64,000 nt of DNA, from positions 2,790,001 to 2,854,000 of the forward strand of contig NZ_CP107845.1 in assembly GCF_041431415.1 (NCBI RefSeq). Direction: 5' to 3'. Origin of the DNA: Streptomyces sp. NBC_00513 (lineage in GTDB: Bacteria; Actinomycetota; Actinomycetes; Streptomycetales; Streptomycetaceae). The notes under the pieces are model-generated. The model made no database searches. It saw only the letters and a list, made by a program, of their open reading frames with translations, and had not been told where the DNA came from. The position numbers and the translations under genes were made by a program. Of the stretch, positions 18,530-29,397 are shown one piece after another (position 1 is the stretch's first letter; each line of letters opens with the position of its first letter).

Positions 18530-19521
18530 TGAACGTACGACGCCTCATACCCGCCGCATCCCTCGCCGGCGCCGTCGCCCTCGGCGCGACGGCCCTCACC
18601 GCCTGCTCCGGAGCCAGTGCCGCCGGAGGCAACACGGACGGCAAGCTCGCCGTGACGGCGTCGTTCTACCCCATGCAGTTCCTCGCCGAGCGGATCGGCA
18701 AGGAGCACGTGACGGTCACCACCCTGACCAAGCCGGGTGTCGAACCGCACGATCTGGAGATCACGCCCAAGCAGACGGGCCGACTCGGCGAATCCGACGT
18801 GATCCTCTACCTCAAGACGCTGCAACCCGCCGTGGACAAGGCCGTCGCCCAGTCCGGCGTGAAGAACGTCGTCGACGCCGGCACCCTCACCGAGCTGGAG
18901 GCGCACGCCGCCTCCGGGCACGACGACCACGACCACGCGGCCGAGGGCGGCGACCACGCCGCCGAGGGCGAGGAGCACGACCACGACCACGGCGGCGCCG
19001 GCAAGGACCCGCACGTCTGGCTCGACCCCGCCAAGTACGCGCAGATCGCCAAGGGCGTCGGCGCGGCGCTGGGGAAGGCCGACCCCGCGCACGCGGCGGA
19101 CTACGAGAAGAACACCGCGACGCTGGTCACCGAACTGGGTTCCCTGGACACCGATTTCAAGGACGGCCTGAAGACCACGGCCTCCAGGACCTTCATCACC
19201 ACCCACGCCGCCTTCGGCTACCTCGCCGAGCGCTACGGGCTCGACCAGGAGGGCATCTCCGGCATCGACCCCGAGTCCGAGCCCAGCCCGGCCCGCATGA
19301 AGGACCTCCAGGGCGTCGCGGCCAAGGACAAGGTGACCACCGTGTTCTTCGAGACGCTGGCGGGCGACAAGACGGCCAAGGCCCTCGCGAAGGACACCGG
19401 CCTGAAGACCGACGTCCTCGACCCGCTCGAGGGAATCACCGACAAGTCCCAGGGCGCTGACTACTTCGAGGTCATGCGGTCGAACCTGAAGAACCTCCAG
19501 AAGGCCCTCGGAGCCAAGTGA
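18529..19521 (+). CDS. znuA: Zinc ABC transporter substrate-binding lipoprotein
   Basis: The 330-residue protein is the extracellular metal-binding part of a zinc importer. It starts with a lipoprotein signal ending in LTAC-S near residue 24. The metal-site fold is clear: FYPMQFLAERIG, the GVEPHDLEITPKQ loop, a His/Asp/Glu-rich loop at about 127-156 (GHDDHDHAAEGGDH...), DPHVWLDPAKY near 160 and TTHAAFGYLAERYGL near 224. The His loop is typical of zinc rather than manganese binding. The ATG at 18529 fits a leaderless mRNA; an upstream TTG at 18511 is less likely. Confidence 0.94.
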   Translation: MNVRRLIPAASLAGAVALGATALTACSGASAAGGNTDGKLAVTASFYPMQFLAERIGKEHVTVTTLTKPGVEPHDLEITPKQTGRLGESDVILYLKTLQPAVDKAVAQSGVKNVVDAGTLTELEAHAASGHDDHDHAAEGGDHAAEGEEHDHDHGGAGKDPHVWLDPAKYAQIAKGVGAALGKADPAHAADYEKNTATLVTELGSLDTDFKDGLKTTASRTFITTHAAFGYLAERYGLDQEGISGIDPESEPSPARMKDLQGVAAKDKVTTVFFETLAGDKTAKALAKDTGLKTDVLDPLEGITDKSQGADYFEVMRSNLKNLQKALGAK

Positions 19522-19550
19522 TGACAGCAGCAGCAACGGAGGCGCGAGCC

Positions 19551-20342
19551 ATGCAGTCCACGTCGGGTCAGACAACGGACCAGCCCGTCATATCCCTGCG
19601 CGGGGCCACGGCCTCGCTCGGCTCGCGCCCCGTGCTGCGCGGGATCGACCTCACCGTCCGGCGCGGTGAGGTCGTCGCCCTGCTCGGCGCCAACGGCTCC
19701 GGGAAGTCCACGGCCGTACGCGCCGTGGTCGGCCAGGTCCCGCTGACCGACGGCGAGCTGTCCCTCTTCGGAACCGAGTTCCGACGCTTCCGCCAGTGGT
19801 CCCGCATCGGCTACGTCCCGCAGCGCACCACGGCCGCCGCAGGCGTCCCGGCCACCGTCCGGGAGATCGTCTCCGCCGGCCGCCTCGCCCGCTCCCGCTT
19901 CGGGGTGCTGCGCAAGGCCGACCGGGCCGCCGTCGAGCGGGCACTGGCCCTGGTCGACATGGACGCGTACGCCGACGCCTCGATCAACGCCCTCTCCGGC
20001 GGCCAGCACCAGCGCGTGCTCATAGCCCGGGCACTCGCCGTGGAACCCGAACTGCTGATCATGGACGAGCCGATGGCCGGCGTGGACCTGGCGAACCAGG
20101 AGGTCCTCGCGAACGCCCTGCGGCACCAGGTGGAGGCCGGGACGACCATCCTGCTCGTCCTGCACGAGCTGGGCCCGCTGGAGCCGCTGATTGACCGGGC
20201 CGTCGTCCTGCGCGACGGCTGTGTGATGCACGACGGCCCGCCCCCGGAGGCCGTGGGCCAGCACGCCCTCCCCGGCCACGACCACGTACACCCCCACGCG
20301 GCGCACGACGCCGAGCCCCTCCGGACGGGACTGCTGAGCTGA
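19551..20342 (+). CDS. znuC: Zinc ABC transporter ATP-binding protein
   Basis: The 263-residue ATPase has a Walker A motif GANGSGKST near 46, Q-loop YVPQRTTAAAGVP, signature LSGGQHQRV near 155, Walker B LLIMDEPMAGVDL and the switch His in LLVLHELG. The His-rich end (GHDHVHPHAAHD) may hold zinc. GGAGG eight bases before the ATG at 19551 supports this start; an ATG at 19521 overlapping the znuA stop is possible and would add ten residues. It is followed by the permease with a one-base TGATG overlap. Confidence 0.94.
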   Translation: MQSTSGQTTDQPVISLRGATASLGSRPVLRGIDLTVRRGEVVALLGANGSGKSTAVRAVVGQVPLTDGELSLFGTEFRRFRQWSRIGYVPQRTTAAAGVPATVREIVSAGRLARSRFGVLRKADRAAVERALALVDMDAYADASINALSGGQHQRVLIARALAVEPELLIMDEPMAGVDLANQEVLANALRHQVEAGTTILLVLHELGPLEPLIDRAVVLRDGCVMHDGPPPEAVGQHALPGHDHVHPHAAHDAEPLRTGLLS

Positions 20343-21205
20343 TGGACCTCCTGACCTACCCCTTCATGGTGCGGGCGCTGATCGCGGCCGGTCTGGTCGG
20401 CCTGACCGCCCCCGCCATCGGCACGTACCTCGTCCAGCGCCGCCAGGCCGTCATGGGTGACGGCCTCGGCCACGTCGCCATGACCGGCGTCGCGTTGGGC
20501 TTCGTCCTCCACACCAGTCCCGTGTGGATGGCCACCCTCGTCGCGGTCGTCGGCGCCGTCGGCATGGAGTTGATCCGCTCCCGCGGCCGGACCAGCGGCG
20601 ACGTCGCGCTCGCGATGCTGTTCTACGGCGGCCTGGCCGGCGGAGTCATGATCATCAACTTGGGCGGCGGGTCCACGACCATGCTGCTCGGGTCGATGTT
20701 CGGTTCGATCACCACGGTCGCGTCCGAGGACGTCATCGCCATGGTGATCCTGGCCGCCTTCGTTCTCGCCGTCACGATCGGCCTGCGCCGGCAGTTGTTC
20801 GCCGTCTGCCAGGACGAGGAGTTCGCCCGGGTGACCGGGCTGCCGGTGCGCGCGCTGAACCTGCTGATCGCGATCACCGCGGCCGTCACCGTCACCGTCG
20901 CGATGCGGATCGTCGGCCTGCTCCTGGTCAGCGCCATGATGGTGATCCCGGTCGCGGCCGCACAGCGCATGACCCGCGGTTTCGCCACGACGCTGGGCCT
21001 GGCCATCGCGATCAGCGTCACCGTCGCCCTGACGGGCACGGCCGCCACGTACTACGTCGAGGCGCCCTCCGGCGCCATGATCGTGCTGCTCGCCATCGCC
21101 GTCTTCATGGTGATGACGGCCCTTTCCACCCCCCTGGCCCGGCGCCGGGCCAAGGCCGCCCGGAGCGCCGAGGAGGTCTGTACGCGCGACGATGTGAAGG
21201 TCTAG
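20342..21205 (+). CDS. znuB: Zinc ABC transporter permease
   Basis: The 287-residue protein of the ABC-3 family has about eight membrane segments and forms the channel of the importer. Typical stretches are GTYLVQRRQAVMGDGLGHVAMTGVALGF near 28 and the coupling region ARVTGLPVRALNLLIAITAA near 160. The start overlaps the znuC stop. The operon order znuA-znuC-znuB-zur is the one usual in streptomycetes. Confidence 0.94.
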   Translation: MDLLTYPFMVRALIAAGLVGLTAPAIGTYLVQRRQAVMGDGLGHVAMTGVALGFVLHTSPVWMATLVAVVGAVGMELIRSRGRTSGDVALAMLFYGGLAGGVMIINLGGGSTTMLLGSMFGSITTVASEDVIAMVILAAFVLAVTIGLRRQLFAVCQDEEFARVTGLPVRALNLLIAITAAVTVTVAMRIVGLLLVSAMMVIPVAAAQRMTRGFATTLGLAIAISVTVALTGTAATYYVEAPSGAMIVLLAIAVFMVMTALSTPLARRRAKAARSAEEVCTRDDVKV

Positions 21206-21256
21206 GAGTCTCGGCCGCCTGGCACAATGGGCCGAGGCCGAAACGAGGAGGAACCG

Positions 21257-21688
21257 GTGGCGACTGCGCCTGGCGAGATGAATACCGCGCCAGTACGAGG
21301 ACGATCCACCCGGCAGCGGGCGGCCGTGGCGGCGGCACTGGACGAGGTGGACGAGTTCCGCAGCGCCCAGGAACTCCACGACATGCTCAAGCACCGCGGC
21401 GATTCCGTGGGCCTGACCACCGTGTACCGCACCCTGCAGTCGCTCGCCGACGCGGGCGAGGTCGACGTGCTGCGCACCAGCGACGGCGAGTCCGTCTACC
21501 GCCGCTGCTCCACCGGCGATCACCACCACCACCTGGTCTGCCGCAAGTGCGGCAAGGCGGTCGAGGTGGAGGGTCCGGCCGTGGAGAAGTGGGCGGAGTC
21601 CATCGCGGCCGAGCACGGCTACGTGAACGTCGCCCACACCGTGGAGATCTTCGGCACCTGCGCCGACTGCGCTGCCGCGGCCGGTTAG
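21257..21688 (+). CDS. zur: Zinc uptake regulator Zur (Fur family)
   Basis: The 143-residue repressor has a winged helix at about 15-80 (STRQRAAVAAALDEVDEFRSAQELHD, then GLTTVYRTLQSLADAGEV) and a dimerisation domain with the His cluster GDHHHHLVCRKCGK and a second Cys pair CADC, giving the structural zinc site. The GTG at 21257 is placed by AGGAGG just upstream. It lies 51 bases after znuB and probably represses the operon through the two boxes at 18493-18529. Its end overlaps the next gene, convergent, by four bases. Confidence 0.94.
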   Translation: MATAPGEMNTAPVRGRSTRQRAAVAAALDEVDEFRSAQELHDMLKHRGDSVGLTTVYRTLQSLADAGEVDVLRTSDGESVYRRCSTGDHHHHLVCRKCGKAVEVEGPAVEKWAESIAAEHGYVNVAHTVEIFGTCADCAAAAG

Positions 21689-22236
21689 ATCCGGCGCAGG
21701 TTCCGGTCCAGCACGGCCCGCAGGCGGTCGATGTCGGCGGGATCGGAAGCGCCCCGCTTGGGCAGCATGGTCATGGCCGCAGCCCGCTTGTCGTCGCTGA
21801 GCAGAAGGAACATCCCGGCCGTCTCCGTGTACTGCGGCTGGGCCGCCCAGCCGATGTGCGTCCGGGTGTCGGCAGTCGTCACGTGCACGCCTGAAGCGTC
21901 GACGACGACCCGGGCCTCCCCCGCCTTGTCCAGCAGCCCGCCGAAGGCCCGCGCCTGGAGCTGCGGGCCGAACAACACCAGGGCCCACAGGAACGCGCCG
22001 CCGACGAAGAAGAACAGGGGCCTGCCGAGGACCCCGTCCCCCTCCGCCACGGCCAGGGCGCCGAACCCCACACCCATCAGTCCGCCCAGGGGGAACACCC
22101 ACCGGGCGCGGCGTCCCGAGGCCGTGTGCGCGTCCCGCGTGCGCAGGGCCTGCACGATGTCGGCCCTGGTCAGCAGGTAGACCAGCTCGACCGCCTGCCC
22201 GTCCGGCTGCGCCGAGGGCTCCGTATCCGTGTTCAT
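21685..22236 (-). CDS. YcxB-like membrane protein
   Basis: The 183-residue protein has a soluble N-terminus (VELVYLLTRADIVQALRTRD), two membrane segments at about 47-85 and a C-terminal soluble part with GGLLDKAGEARVVVDASGVHVTTAD. This layout is like YcxB-type conserved proteins of unknown function. TAGGCT lies seven bases before the ATG at 22236, a leaderless arrangement. Its stop codon overlaps the end of zur. Confidence 0.7.
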   Translation of the reverse strand: MNTDTEPSAQPDGQAVELVYLLTRADIVQALRTRDAHTASGRRARWVFPLGGLMGVGFGALAVAEGDGVLGRPLFFFVGGAFLWALVLFGPQLQARAFGGLLDKAGEARVVVDASGVHVTTADTRTHIGWAAQPQYTETAGMFLLLSDDKRAAAMTMLPKRGASDPADIDRLRAVLDRNLRRI

Positions 22237-22263
22237 GACAGGGAGCCTATCGGCGGCATCCGG

Positions 22264-23088
22264 TCAGGCGGAGGCGCCCGGCTCCCCCTGGTTCGGCACG
22301 GCGCCGCCGAAGCGGCGGTCGCGCTGGGCGTACTCCAGGCAGGCGGCCCACAGGTTCCGGCGGTCGAAGTCCGGCCACAGCACGTCCTGGAACACCATCT
22401 CGGCGTAGGCGCTCTGCCAGAGCAGGTAGTTGGAGGTCCGCTGCTCGCCGCTCGGGCGCAGGAAGAGGTCCACGTCCGGCATGTCCGGGTAGTACATGTA
22501 CTTCGCGAAGGTCTTCTCGTTGACCTTCGACGGGTCGAGCCTGCCGGCCGCGACGTCACGGGCGATGGCCTGCGCCGCGTCCGCGATCTCCGCGCGGCCG
22601 CCGTAGTTGACGCAGAAGTACAGGGTCATCGCGTCGTTGTCGACGGTCTGTTCCTGGGCGACCTGGAGTTCCTGGACGACCGACTTCCACATCTTGGGCA
22701 TGCGGCCGACCCAGCGGATGCGGATGCCGAGTTCGTTCATCTCGTCGCGGCGGCGGCGGATGACGTCGCGGTTGAAGTTCATGAGGAAGCGGACCTCGTC
22801 GGGCGAGCGCTTCCAGTTCTCCGTCGAGAAGGCGTACAGGGAGAGGTTCTTGACGCCCATCTCCAGGCAGCCCTTGAGCACGTCGAGGACGACGCCCTCG
22901 CCGACCTTGTGGCCCTCGGTGCGCGGCAGTCCGCGCTCCTTGGCCCACCGGCCGTTGCCGTCCATGACCACGGCCACGTGGTTCGGGACCAGCTCGCCGG
23001 GGATCTTCGGCGGGCGCGCACCGGACGGGTGCGGCTCGGGAACCTTGTACTCCCGGCGAGAGCGTCCCAGAATCCCGCGTCGTGCCAT
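22264..23088 (-). CDS. uppS: Isoprenyl (undecaprenyl) diphosphate synthase
   Basis: The 274-residue cis-prenyltransferase makes the lipid carrier for cell-wall precursors. The signature [20 protein letters not shown] near 38-57 holds the catalytic Asp, [16 protein letters not shown] is the second block, and [25 protein letters not shown] the C-terminal one. An N-terminal basic extension of about 35 residues is usual in actinobacteria. AGGAG lies nine bases before the ATG at 23088. It follows recO closely, so the two are one unit. Confidence 0.95.
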   Translation of the reverse strand: MARRGILGRSRREYKVPEPHPSGARPPKIPGELVPNHVAVVMDGNGRWAKERGLPRTEGHKVGEGVVLDVLKGCLEMGVKNLSLYAFSTENWKRSPDEVRFLMNFNRDVIRRRRDEMNELGIRIRWVGRMPKMWKSVVQELQVAQEQTVDNDAMTLYFCVNYGGRAEIADAAQAIARDVAAGRLDPSKVNEKTFAKYMYYPDMPDVDLFLRPSGEQRTSNYLLWQSAYAEMVFQDVLWPDFDRRNLWAACLEYAQRDRRFGGAVPNQGEPGASA

Positions 23089-23099
23089 GTGTCCAGCTC

Positions 23100-23846
23100 C
23101 TATTTCTCGACGTATCGCAGGGAGCGTAGCCCGCGCTCCAGATGCCAGTGCAAATAGGCCGAGACCAGCCCGCTGCCCTCCCGCACGTGACGCGCCTCGC
23201 ACGCGTCCGCGTGACCCCAGTCGCCCGTCAGCAGCGCGCTGAGCAGAGCGATGGCCTCAGACGAGGGTACGACGCTGCCGGGTACGCGGCAGTCTCCGCA
23301 TATGACCCCGCCCGCGGCGACGGAGAAGTGCCGGTTGGGGCCGTGGATCCCGCACTTCGCGCAGTCGTCGAAGCTGGGCGCGTAGCCGTTGACGGCGAGG
23401 GAGCGCAGCAGGAAGGCGTCGAGGATGAGGTGGGGTTCGTGCTCGCCGCGCGAGAGGGTGCGCAGTCCGCCGACGAGGAGGAGGTACTGCTGTACGGCCG
23501 GTTCGCCCTCGTTCTCGGCGAAGCGTTCGGCGGTCTCCAGCATCGCGGTGCCGGCGGTGTAGCGGGCGTAGTCGGTGACGATGCCGTTGCCGTAGGGGGC
23601 GATGATCTCGGTCTGGGTGCAGAGCGGCAGGCTGCGGCCGATCAGTTCGCTGCCCCGGGCGAAGAACTGCACGTCGGCGTGGGAGAAAGGTTCCAGCCCG
23701 GCCCCGAACTTCGACTTCGTGCGCCGTACGCCGCGGGCGACGGCCCGCACCCGGCCGTGGCCCCGGGTGAGGAGCGTGATGATGCGGTCCGCCTCACCCA
23801 GCTTCTGGGTGCGCAGCACGATGCCGTCGTCGCGGAACAGACTCAT
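23100..23846 (-). CDS. recO: DNA repair protein RecO
   Basis: The 248-residue protein helps load RecA onto gapped DNA. The N-terminal OB fold opens with [38 protein letters not shown], the usual RecO start, and a zinc site is formed by CAKCG near 180 and CGDC near 201. GACAAT is six bases before the ATG at 23846, so the mRNA is probably leaderless. It is followed by uppS after 11 bases. Confidence 0.95.
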   Translation of the reverse strand: MSLFRDDGIVLRTQKLGEADRIITLLTRGHGRVRAVARGVRRTKSKFGAGLEPFSHADVQFFARGSELIGRSLPLCTQTEIIAPYGNGIVTDYARYTAGTAMLETAERFAENEGEPAVQQYLLLVGGLRTLSRGEHEPHLILDAFLLRSLAVNGYAPSFDDCAKCGIHGPNRHFSVAAGGVICGDCRVPGSVVPSSEAIALLSALLTGDWGHADACEARHVREGSGLVSAYLHWHLERGLRSLRYVEK

Positions 23847-23917
23847 GGCCCCATTGTCGCCTGTACGGGGACCCGGGCGGGGACGCCTGTACGAGGACCC
23901 GCGCGGGAACGGCGAGA

Positions 23918-23948
23918 CCCCGCGCCGGACCGGGGTCCGGGCGCGGGG
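23918..23948 (-). terminator. Terminator after the purine permease gene
   Basis: CCCCGCGCCGGAC (23918-23930) pairs with 23935-23948 with one bulged base and a 4-base loop. It begins 20 bases downstream of the permease stop on the minus strand. Confidence 0.7.
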
Positions 23949-23967
23949 CCGTCACGCCTCGGGAGGA

Positions 23968-25551
23968 TCAGCCCGCGGGCGTCGCCGCGCCGTCCGTCGT
24001 GCCGGCCGGGTCCCTCACGGCCGCCTTGTCCGCCTTGTCCGACCCGTCCGTCGCGTTCGATTCGTCCGACCCGTCCGACCCGTCGGCCTTGTGCGCGGCC
24101 GCGAGGGCGACCGGTGCGTCCGCCTGGGCGGGCAGCACGACCTCCGGGGCTGGGGCGGCGGCGGGGGCGGCCTGCGGGTCGGCGTGCGGATCGCCCTTGC
24201 CCAGGCCGTTGAAGAGCAGGTTCATCAAGATCGCGGCCGTGGCGCCGAGTGTCACACCGCTGTTGAGGAGCGAGGCGAGGTCCACGCTCATGTGCTTCTC
24301 GAAGAAGGCCGGGACGGTCGCCGGGAAGAGCGCGAAGGCGAGGGCGACGCCGACGATCAGGGCGTTCTTCTCCTCCTTGAGGTCCACCTTGCCGAGGGTC
24401 TGGATGCCGGCGAGGGCGACCATGCCGAACATCACGGTGGCGGCGCCGCCGAGGACCCCGGGCGGGATCGCGGCGACGACCGCCGCGGCCTTGGGCAGCA
24501 GACCCAGGATGATCATGATCACGCCCGCCGCGACGACCACGAACCGGCTCTTGACCTTGGTGACCCGGACCAGTCCGACGTTCTCGGCGAAGGCCACGTA
24601 CGGGAAGGAGTTCAGCAGACCGCCGATCGCGGTGGCCGCGCCGTCGGCCCGCAGCGCCCGGGCGACGGTCTCGCTGTCGATGTCCTTGCCGACGATCTCG
24701 CCGACCGCGTAGGTGTCACCGGTCGTCTCGACCATCGTGATCAGCATGACGATCAGCATGAGGAGGATCGGGAACCACTCGAACTTCGGGGCGCCGAAGT
24801 GGAAGGGCGTGGTGACGCCGATCCAGTCGGACTGGCCGACGGCCGCGAACTTGGCGTCGCCGAGGGCGAAGGCGACGAGCGTGCCGCCGACCAGGCCGAG
24901 CAGGACCGCGATGCTGGAGACGAAGGGGCGGCCGAGGCGCATCATCACGAGGACGAAGAGCATGGTGCCGACCGCGTAGGCGAGTTGCTTCGGGTCCCCG
25001 CCGTCGCCGACGAGCGGGGCGCCACCGACCACGTCCTTGAGCGCGACCGGGAGCAGGACGATGCCGAGGATGGTGATCACCGTGCCGGTCACCACCGGCG
25101 GGAAGAGCGACATCACGACACGGAAGACGCGTGCGGGCATCCACGCGAAGGCGAAGGTGGCGATGCCGGCCGTGATGACGGCTCCGTAGATCACCAACAG
25201 GGCCGCCGTGCCACCGCCCGCGCCCAGGCCGATGGCGATCATCGGGGAGACGGCGGTGAAGGTGACGCCCTGGATGATCGGCAGTCGGGCGCCGATCCGC
25301 CCTATGCCCCAGGCCTGGATGATCGAGGCTATGCCGCAGGTGAAGAGGTCCGCGTTGATCAGGTAGACCAGTTGCTCGGGACTGAGCTTGAGCGCGCTGC
25401 CGACGAGGATCGGAACGATCACCGCACCGGCGTAGAAGGCGAGTACGTGCTGGAAGCCGTACAGCGCCAGCTTGGGGAGGGGGAGCACCTCGTCGACCGG
25501 GTGCGAGCTCTGCTCTCCGTTGACGGAAAGCCGGGCGGCGACACGTGCCAT
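23968..25551 (-). CDS. NCS2-family xanthine/uracil permease
   Basis: The 527-residue protein is a nucleobase symporter with about 14 membrane segments. LALYGFQHVLAFYAGAVIVPI opens the first helix pair, VETTGDTYAVGEIVG holds the substrate-site Glu near 250, and NSFPYVAFAENVGLVRVT near 295 is the NCS2 signature motif. This last motif is closer to xanthine or uric acid permeases than to uracil permease. The C-terminal 70 residues are a low-complexity Ala/Pro then Asp/Ser/Gly tail. The ATG at 25551 was chosen over an upstream start at 25731 because the extra residues do not resemble the family. Confidence 0.9.
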   Translation of the reverse strand: MARVAARLSVNGEQSSHPVDEVLPLPKLALYGFQHVLAFYAGAVIVPILVGSALKLSPEQLVYLINADLFTCGIASIIQAWGIGRIGARLPIIQGVTFTAVSPMIAIGLGAGGGTAALLVIYGAVITAGIATFAFAWMPARVFRVVMSLFPPVVTGTVITILGIVLLPVALKDVVGGAPLVGDGGDPKQLAYAVGTMLFVLVMMRLGRPFVSSIAVLLGLVGGTLVAFALGDAKFAAVGQSDWIGVTTPFHFGAPKFEWFPILLMLIVMLITMVETTGDTYAVGEIVGKDIDSETVARALRADGAATAIGGLLNSFPYVAFAENVGLVRVTKVKSRFVVVAAGVIMIILGLLPKAAAVVAAIPPGVLGGAATVMFGMVALAGIQTLGKVDLKEEKNALIVGVALAFALFPATVPAFFEKHMSVDLASLLNSGVTLGATAAILMNLLFNGLGKGDPHADPQAAPAAAPAPEVVLPAQADAPVALAAAHKADGSDGSDESNATDGSDKADKAAVRDPAGTTDGAATPAG

Positions 25552-26179
25552 CTCTGCCTTGCCCTTCGATAGGTAGGTAACGAGAGGAGATCTGGTCATC
25601 CCTGGCCGGAGTGGGTCGCGAACCCGTTGGTCCGCCGGGATGTCAGTGAATTCACGTGCATCGAAGCCCCGCTGTGTTACCGGCGGCGTCTCGTCGTGTG
25701 ACCGGAATTGAACGCCTGTGGGGGCGCTCACAGATATCGTCGACTTCTACAAAGTGTTGACGTTCCGGGGTCGCCGATCTGGAGGTTCCGCCACTGGCGG
25801 GAAGGTGCGAGGGGCGGCTATGGCCGCGGGGCCGCGAAGGCCGGGTCCGGCACCGGGCACGCACTGCGCTCGCGCGAAGTCCGGCGCCGATGACCTGCGC
25901 GGACCGCCTTCGCCGGTGTTCGGCACGGCAAAGCCGAGCGCATGGATCCAGCCATCGGGCGGGCCCGCGTCCCGCTCGCGGAGGGGCCGGTTCCGTCCCT
26001 CGGCGCGGATCGCGCGGCGCTCCGGTTCGCCCCCGCGAGGCCGGATCGTTACGTCGAGGAGGGGCGCGGCGGCCGGTTTCGGATGCGATCGGGGCGGGTG
26101 GGACGCACGGCGTCCGGGCGCGAACGCGGGCAGGGTCGAAACGGGACGGATCAGAACGGACCCGGCCGGGCCGGTCGGG
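25552..26179. other. 628-base region without a recognised gene
   Basis: This gap lies between the permease start and the end of the TerB-like gene. It should hold the permease promoter. Long open frames cross it on the plus strand (for example from 25718), but they are Arg/Gly-rich, continue antisense into the next gene and match nothing I know. I see no riboswitch or RNA gene in it. Confidence 0.55.
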
Positions 26180-26875
26180 CTACGGGGCCCGGACCGCCGA
26201 CAGCAGTCGTGCCACCTCGTCCGTGTCCATCCGCAGCGCGGCGCCCACGGTGGCCAGCACCTCGCGCTCGGCCGGGGTGTACGGCCCGTCGGCGAGGGCG
26301 ACCCGCGCGCCCTGGAGCAGCAGCGAGGCGCGGCCCGGGCCGGCCAGGTGCGGGGCCAGGGGTTCCAGGGTCTCGTGGAGTTCGATCGACAGCGCGGCCC
26401 CGCGGCACTCCGGGCCGTCGTACAGGCCCAATCGGCCCTCGTCGGCGGCCAGGGCGTCCACCAGGGACTCCAACTGCTCCTCGGTACAGTCCTGGAACCC
26501 GGCGGACCGTACGGCCGACACGGCGGCCTCCAGTGCGCTCTGGGAGGCGGTCCCGCCCGCCGCCAGCACGGCGAGGGTCACCGTGTGGACCGCGTCCCGG
26601 AGCATCGACGAGAAGCGGGTGGTGGTCAGGTGGTCCAGCACCTCGGCGTCGTAGCGGTCCCGGCAGGCCTGGCATTCGACGACGGGCCCGGCGTGGCCGC
26701 GCGGCAGCAGCGGGACCCCGAGGACGGTGAACCTGCGGCGGCCGGTGCGTCGGCGGTAGTTGCGGTCACCCCCGCAGCCGGGGCAGTAGAACTCCCCGTC
26801 ACCCACGGTGCTCCAGGTGGTCCGGATGCCCCAGGCCGTCAGCTTCCGGCCGTCCCCATCCCGAGCTGGCAGCAC
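26180..26875 (-). CDS. TerB-domain protein with N-terminal zinc ribbon
   Basis: The 231-residue protein has a zinc ribbon (FYCPGCGGDRNYRRR near 30 and VECQACRDRYDAEV near 66) followed by an all-helical TerB-like domain. The C-terminus LLQGARVALADGPYTPAEREVLATVGAALRM is the typical TerB ending with its acidic metal-binding helix pair. Family members are named after tellurite resistance, but most, including this one, have unknown roles. A candidate promoter lies at 26951-26980. Confidence 0.82.
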   Translation of the reverse strand: MLPARDGDGRKLTAWGIRTTWSTVGDGEFYCPGCGGDRNYRRRTGRRRFTVLGVPLLPRGHAGPVVECQACRDRYDAEVLDHLTTTRFSSMLRDAVHTVTLAVLAAGGTASQSALEAAVSAVRSAGFQDCTEEQLESLVDALAADEGRLGLYDGPECRGAALSIELHETLEPLAPHLAGPGRASLLLQGARVALADGPYTPAEREVLATVGAALRMDTDEVARLLSAVRAP

Positions 26876-27214
26876 GTCGCACCTCCGTAACTCCCCCGTG
26901 GCCTTCGGGCACGGGCGGGACCCCCTGGCACCATCGCCCGGGTTGGCGTGATGTTAGCCACATCGGTGAGGATGCGTCAGTCGTGTGACAAGACAACATC
27001 CCCCGGATCCGGGACTTGGCCGATCTCCGTCTGCCCGATTCCGGCCCGCCCGGGCGGCGTTTGGCCTGGCGGCGCGGGGGTTGTCGGCCCCGCGGGGCGG
27101 TTCGCGCAGGATCGCGCGGCGGGCGCGATCCGCGTCAACGCCGTGGCCGCCCGCACCATCCGGACGGAGCGGCGCGGAGGTCACGCCGGTGACGTCCCGC
27201 TCGGCCGGGACGTG
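26876..27214. other. Intergenic region between leuA and the TerB-like gene
   Basis: This 339-base stretch holds the promoter of the TerB-like gene (26951-26980). Apart from that I see no gene, RNA or repeat in it. Confidence 0.6.
26951..26980 (-). promoter_or_regulatory. Candidate promoter of the TerB-like gene
   Basis: On the minus strand CTGACG and TAACAT are 18 bases apart, with TAACAT at 26956-26951, about 75 bases upstream of the start codon. Both hexamers fit the vegetative consensus. Confidence 0.45.
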
Positions 27215-27252
27215 CGCAACCCCGCCGCTCCGGGTGGAGCGGCGGGGTTGCG
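27215..27252 (-). terminator. leuA terminator hairpin
   Basis: CGCAACCCCGCCGCTCC (27215-27231) pairs perfectly with 27236-27252 to give a 17-bp stem with a 4-base loop. It lies 17 bases past the leuA stop codon. Confidence 0.85.
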
Positions 27253-27268
27253 GACGGAGCGGGGAGGG

Positions 27269-29347
<2,079 letters not shown>

Positions 29348-29397
29348 TCATGCTCGCTGCTAGTGACAGGTTCATCACGCGCTGCCACATTTCCCGC

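Noticed and set aside
25718..26890. Long plus-strand frame across the gap before the TerB-like gene
   Set aside because: Runs antisense through the TerB-like gene and is low in complexity.
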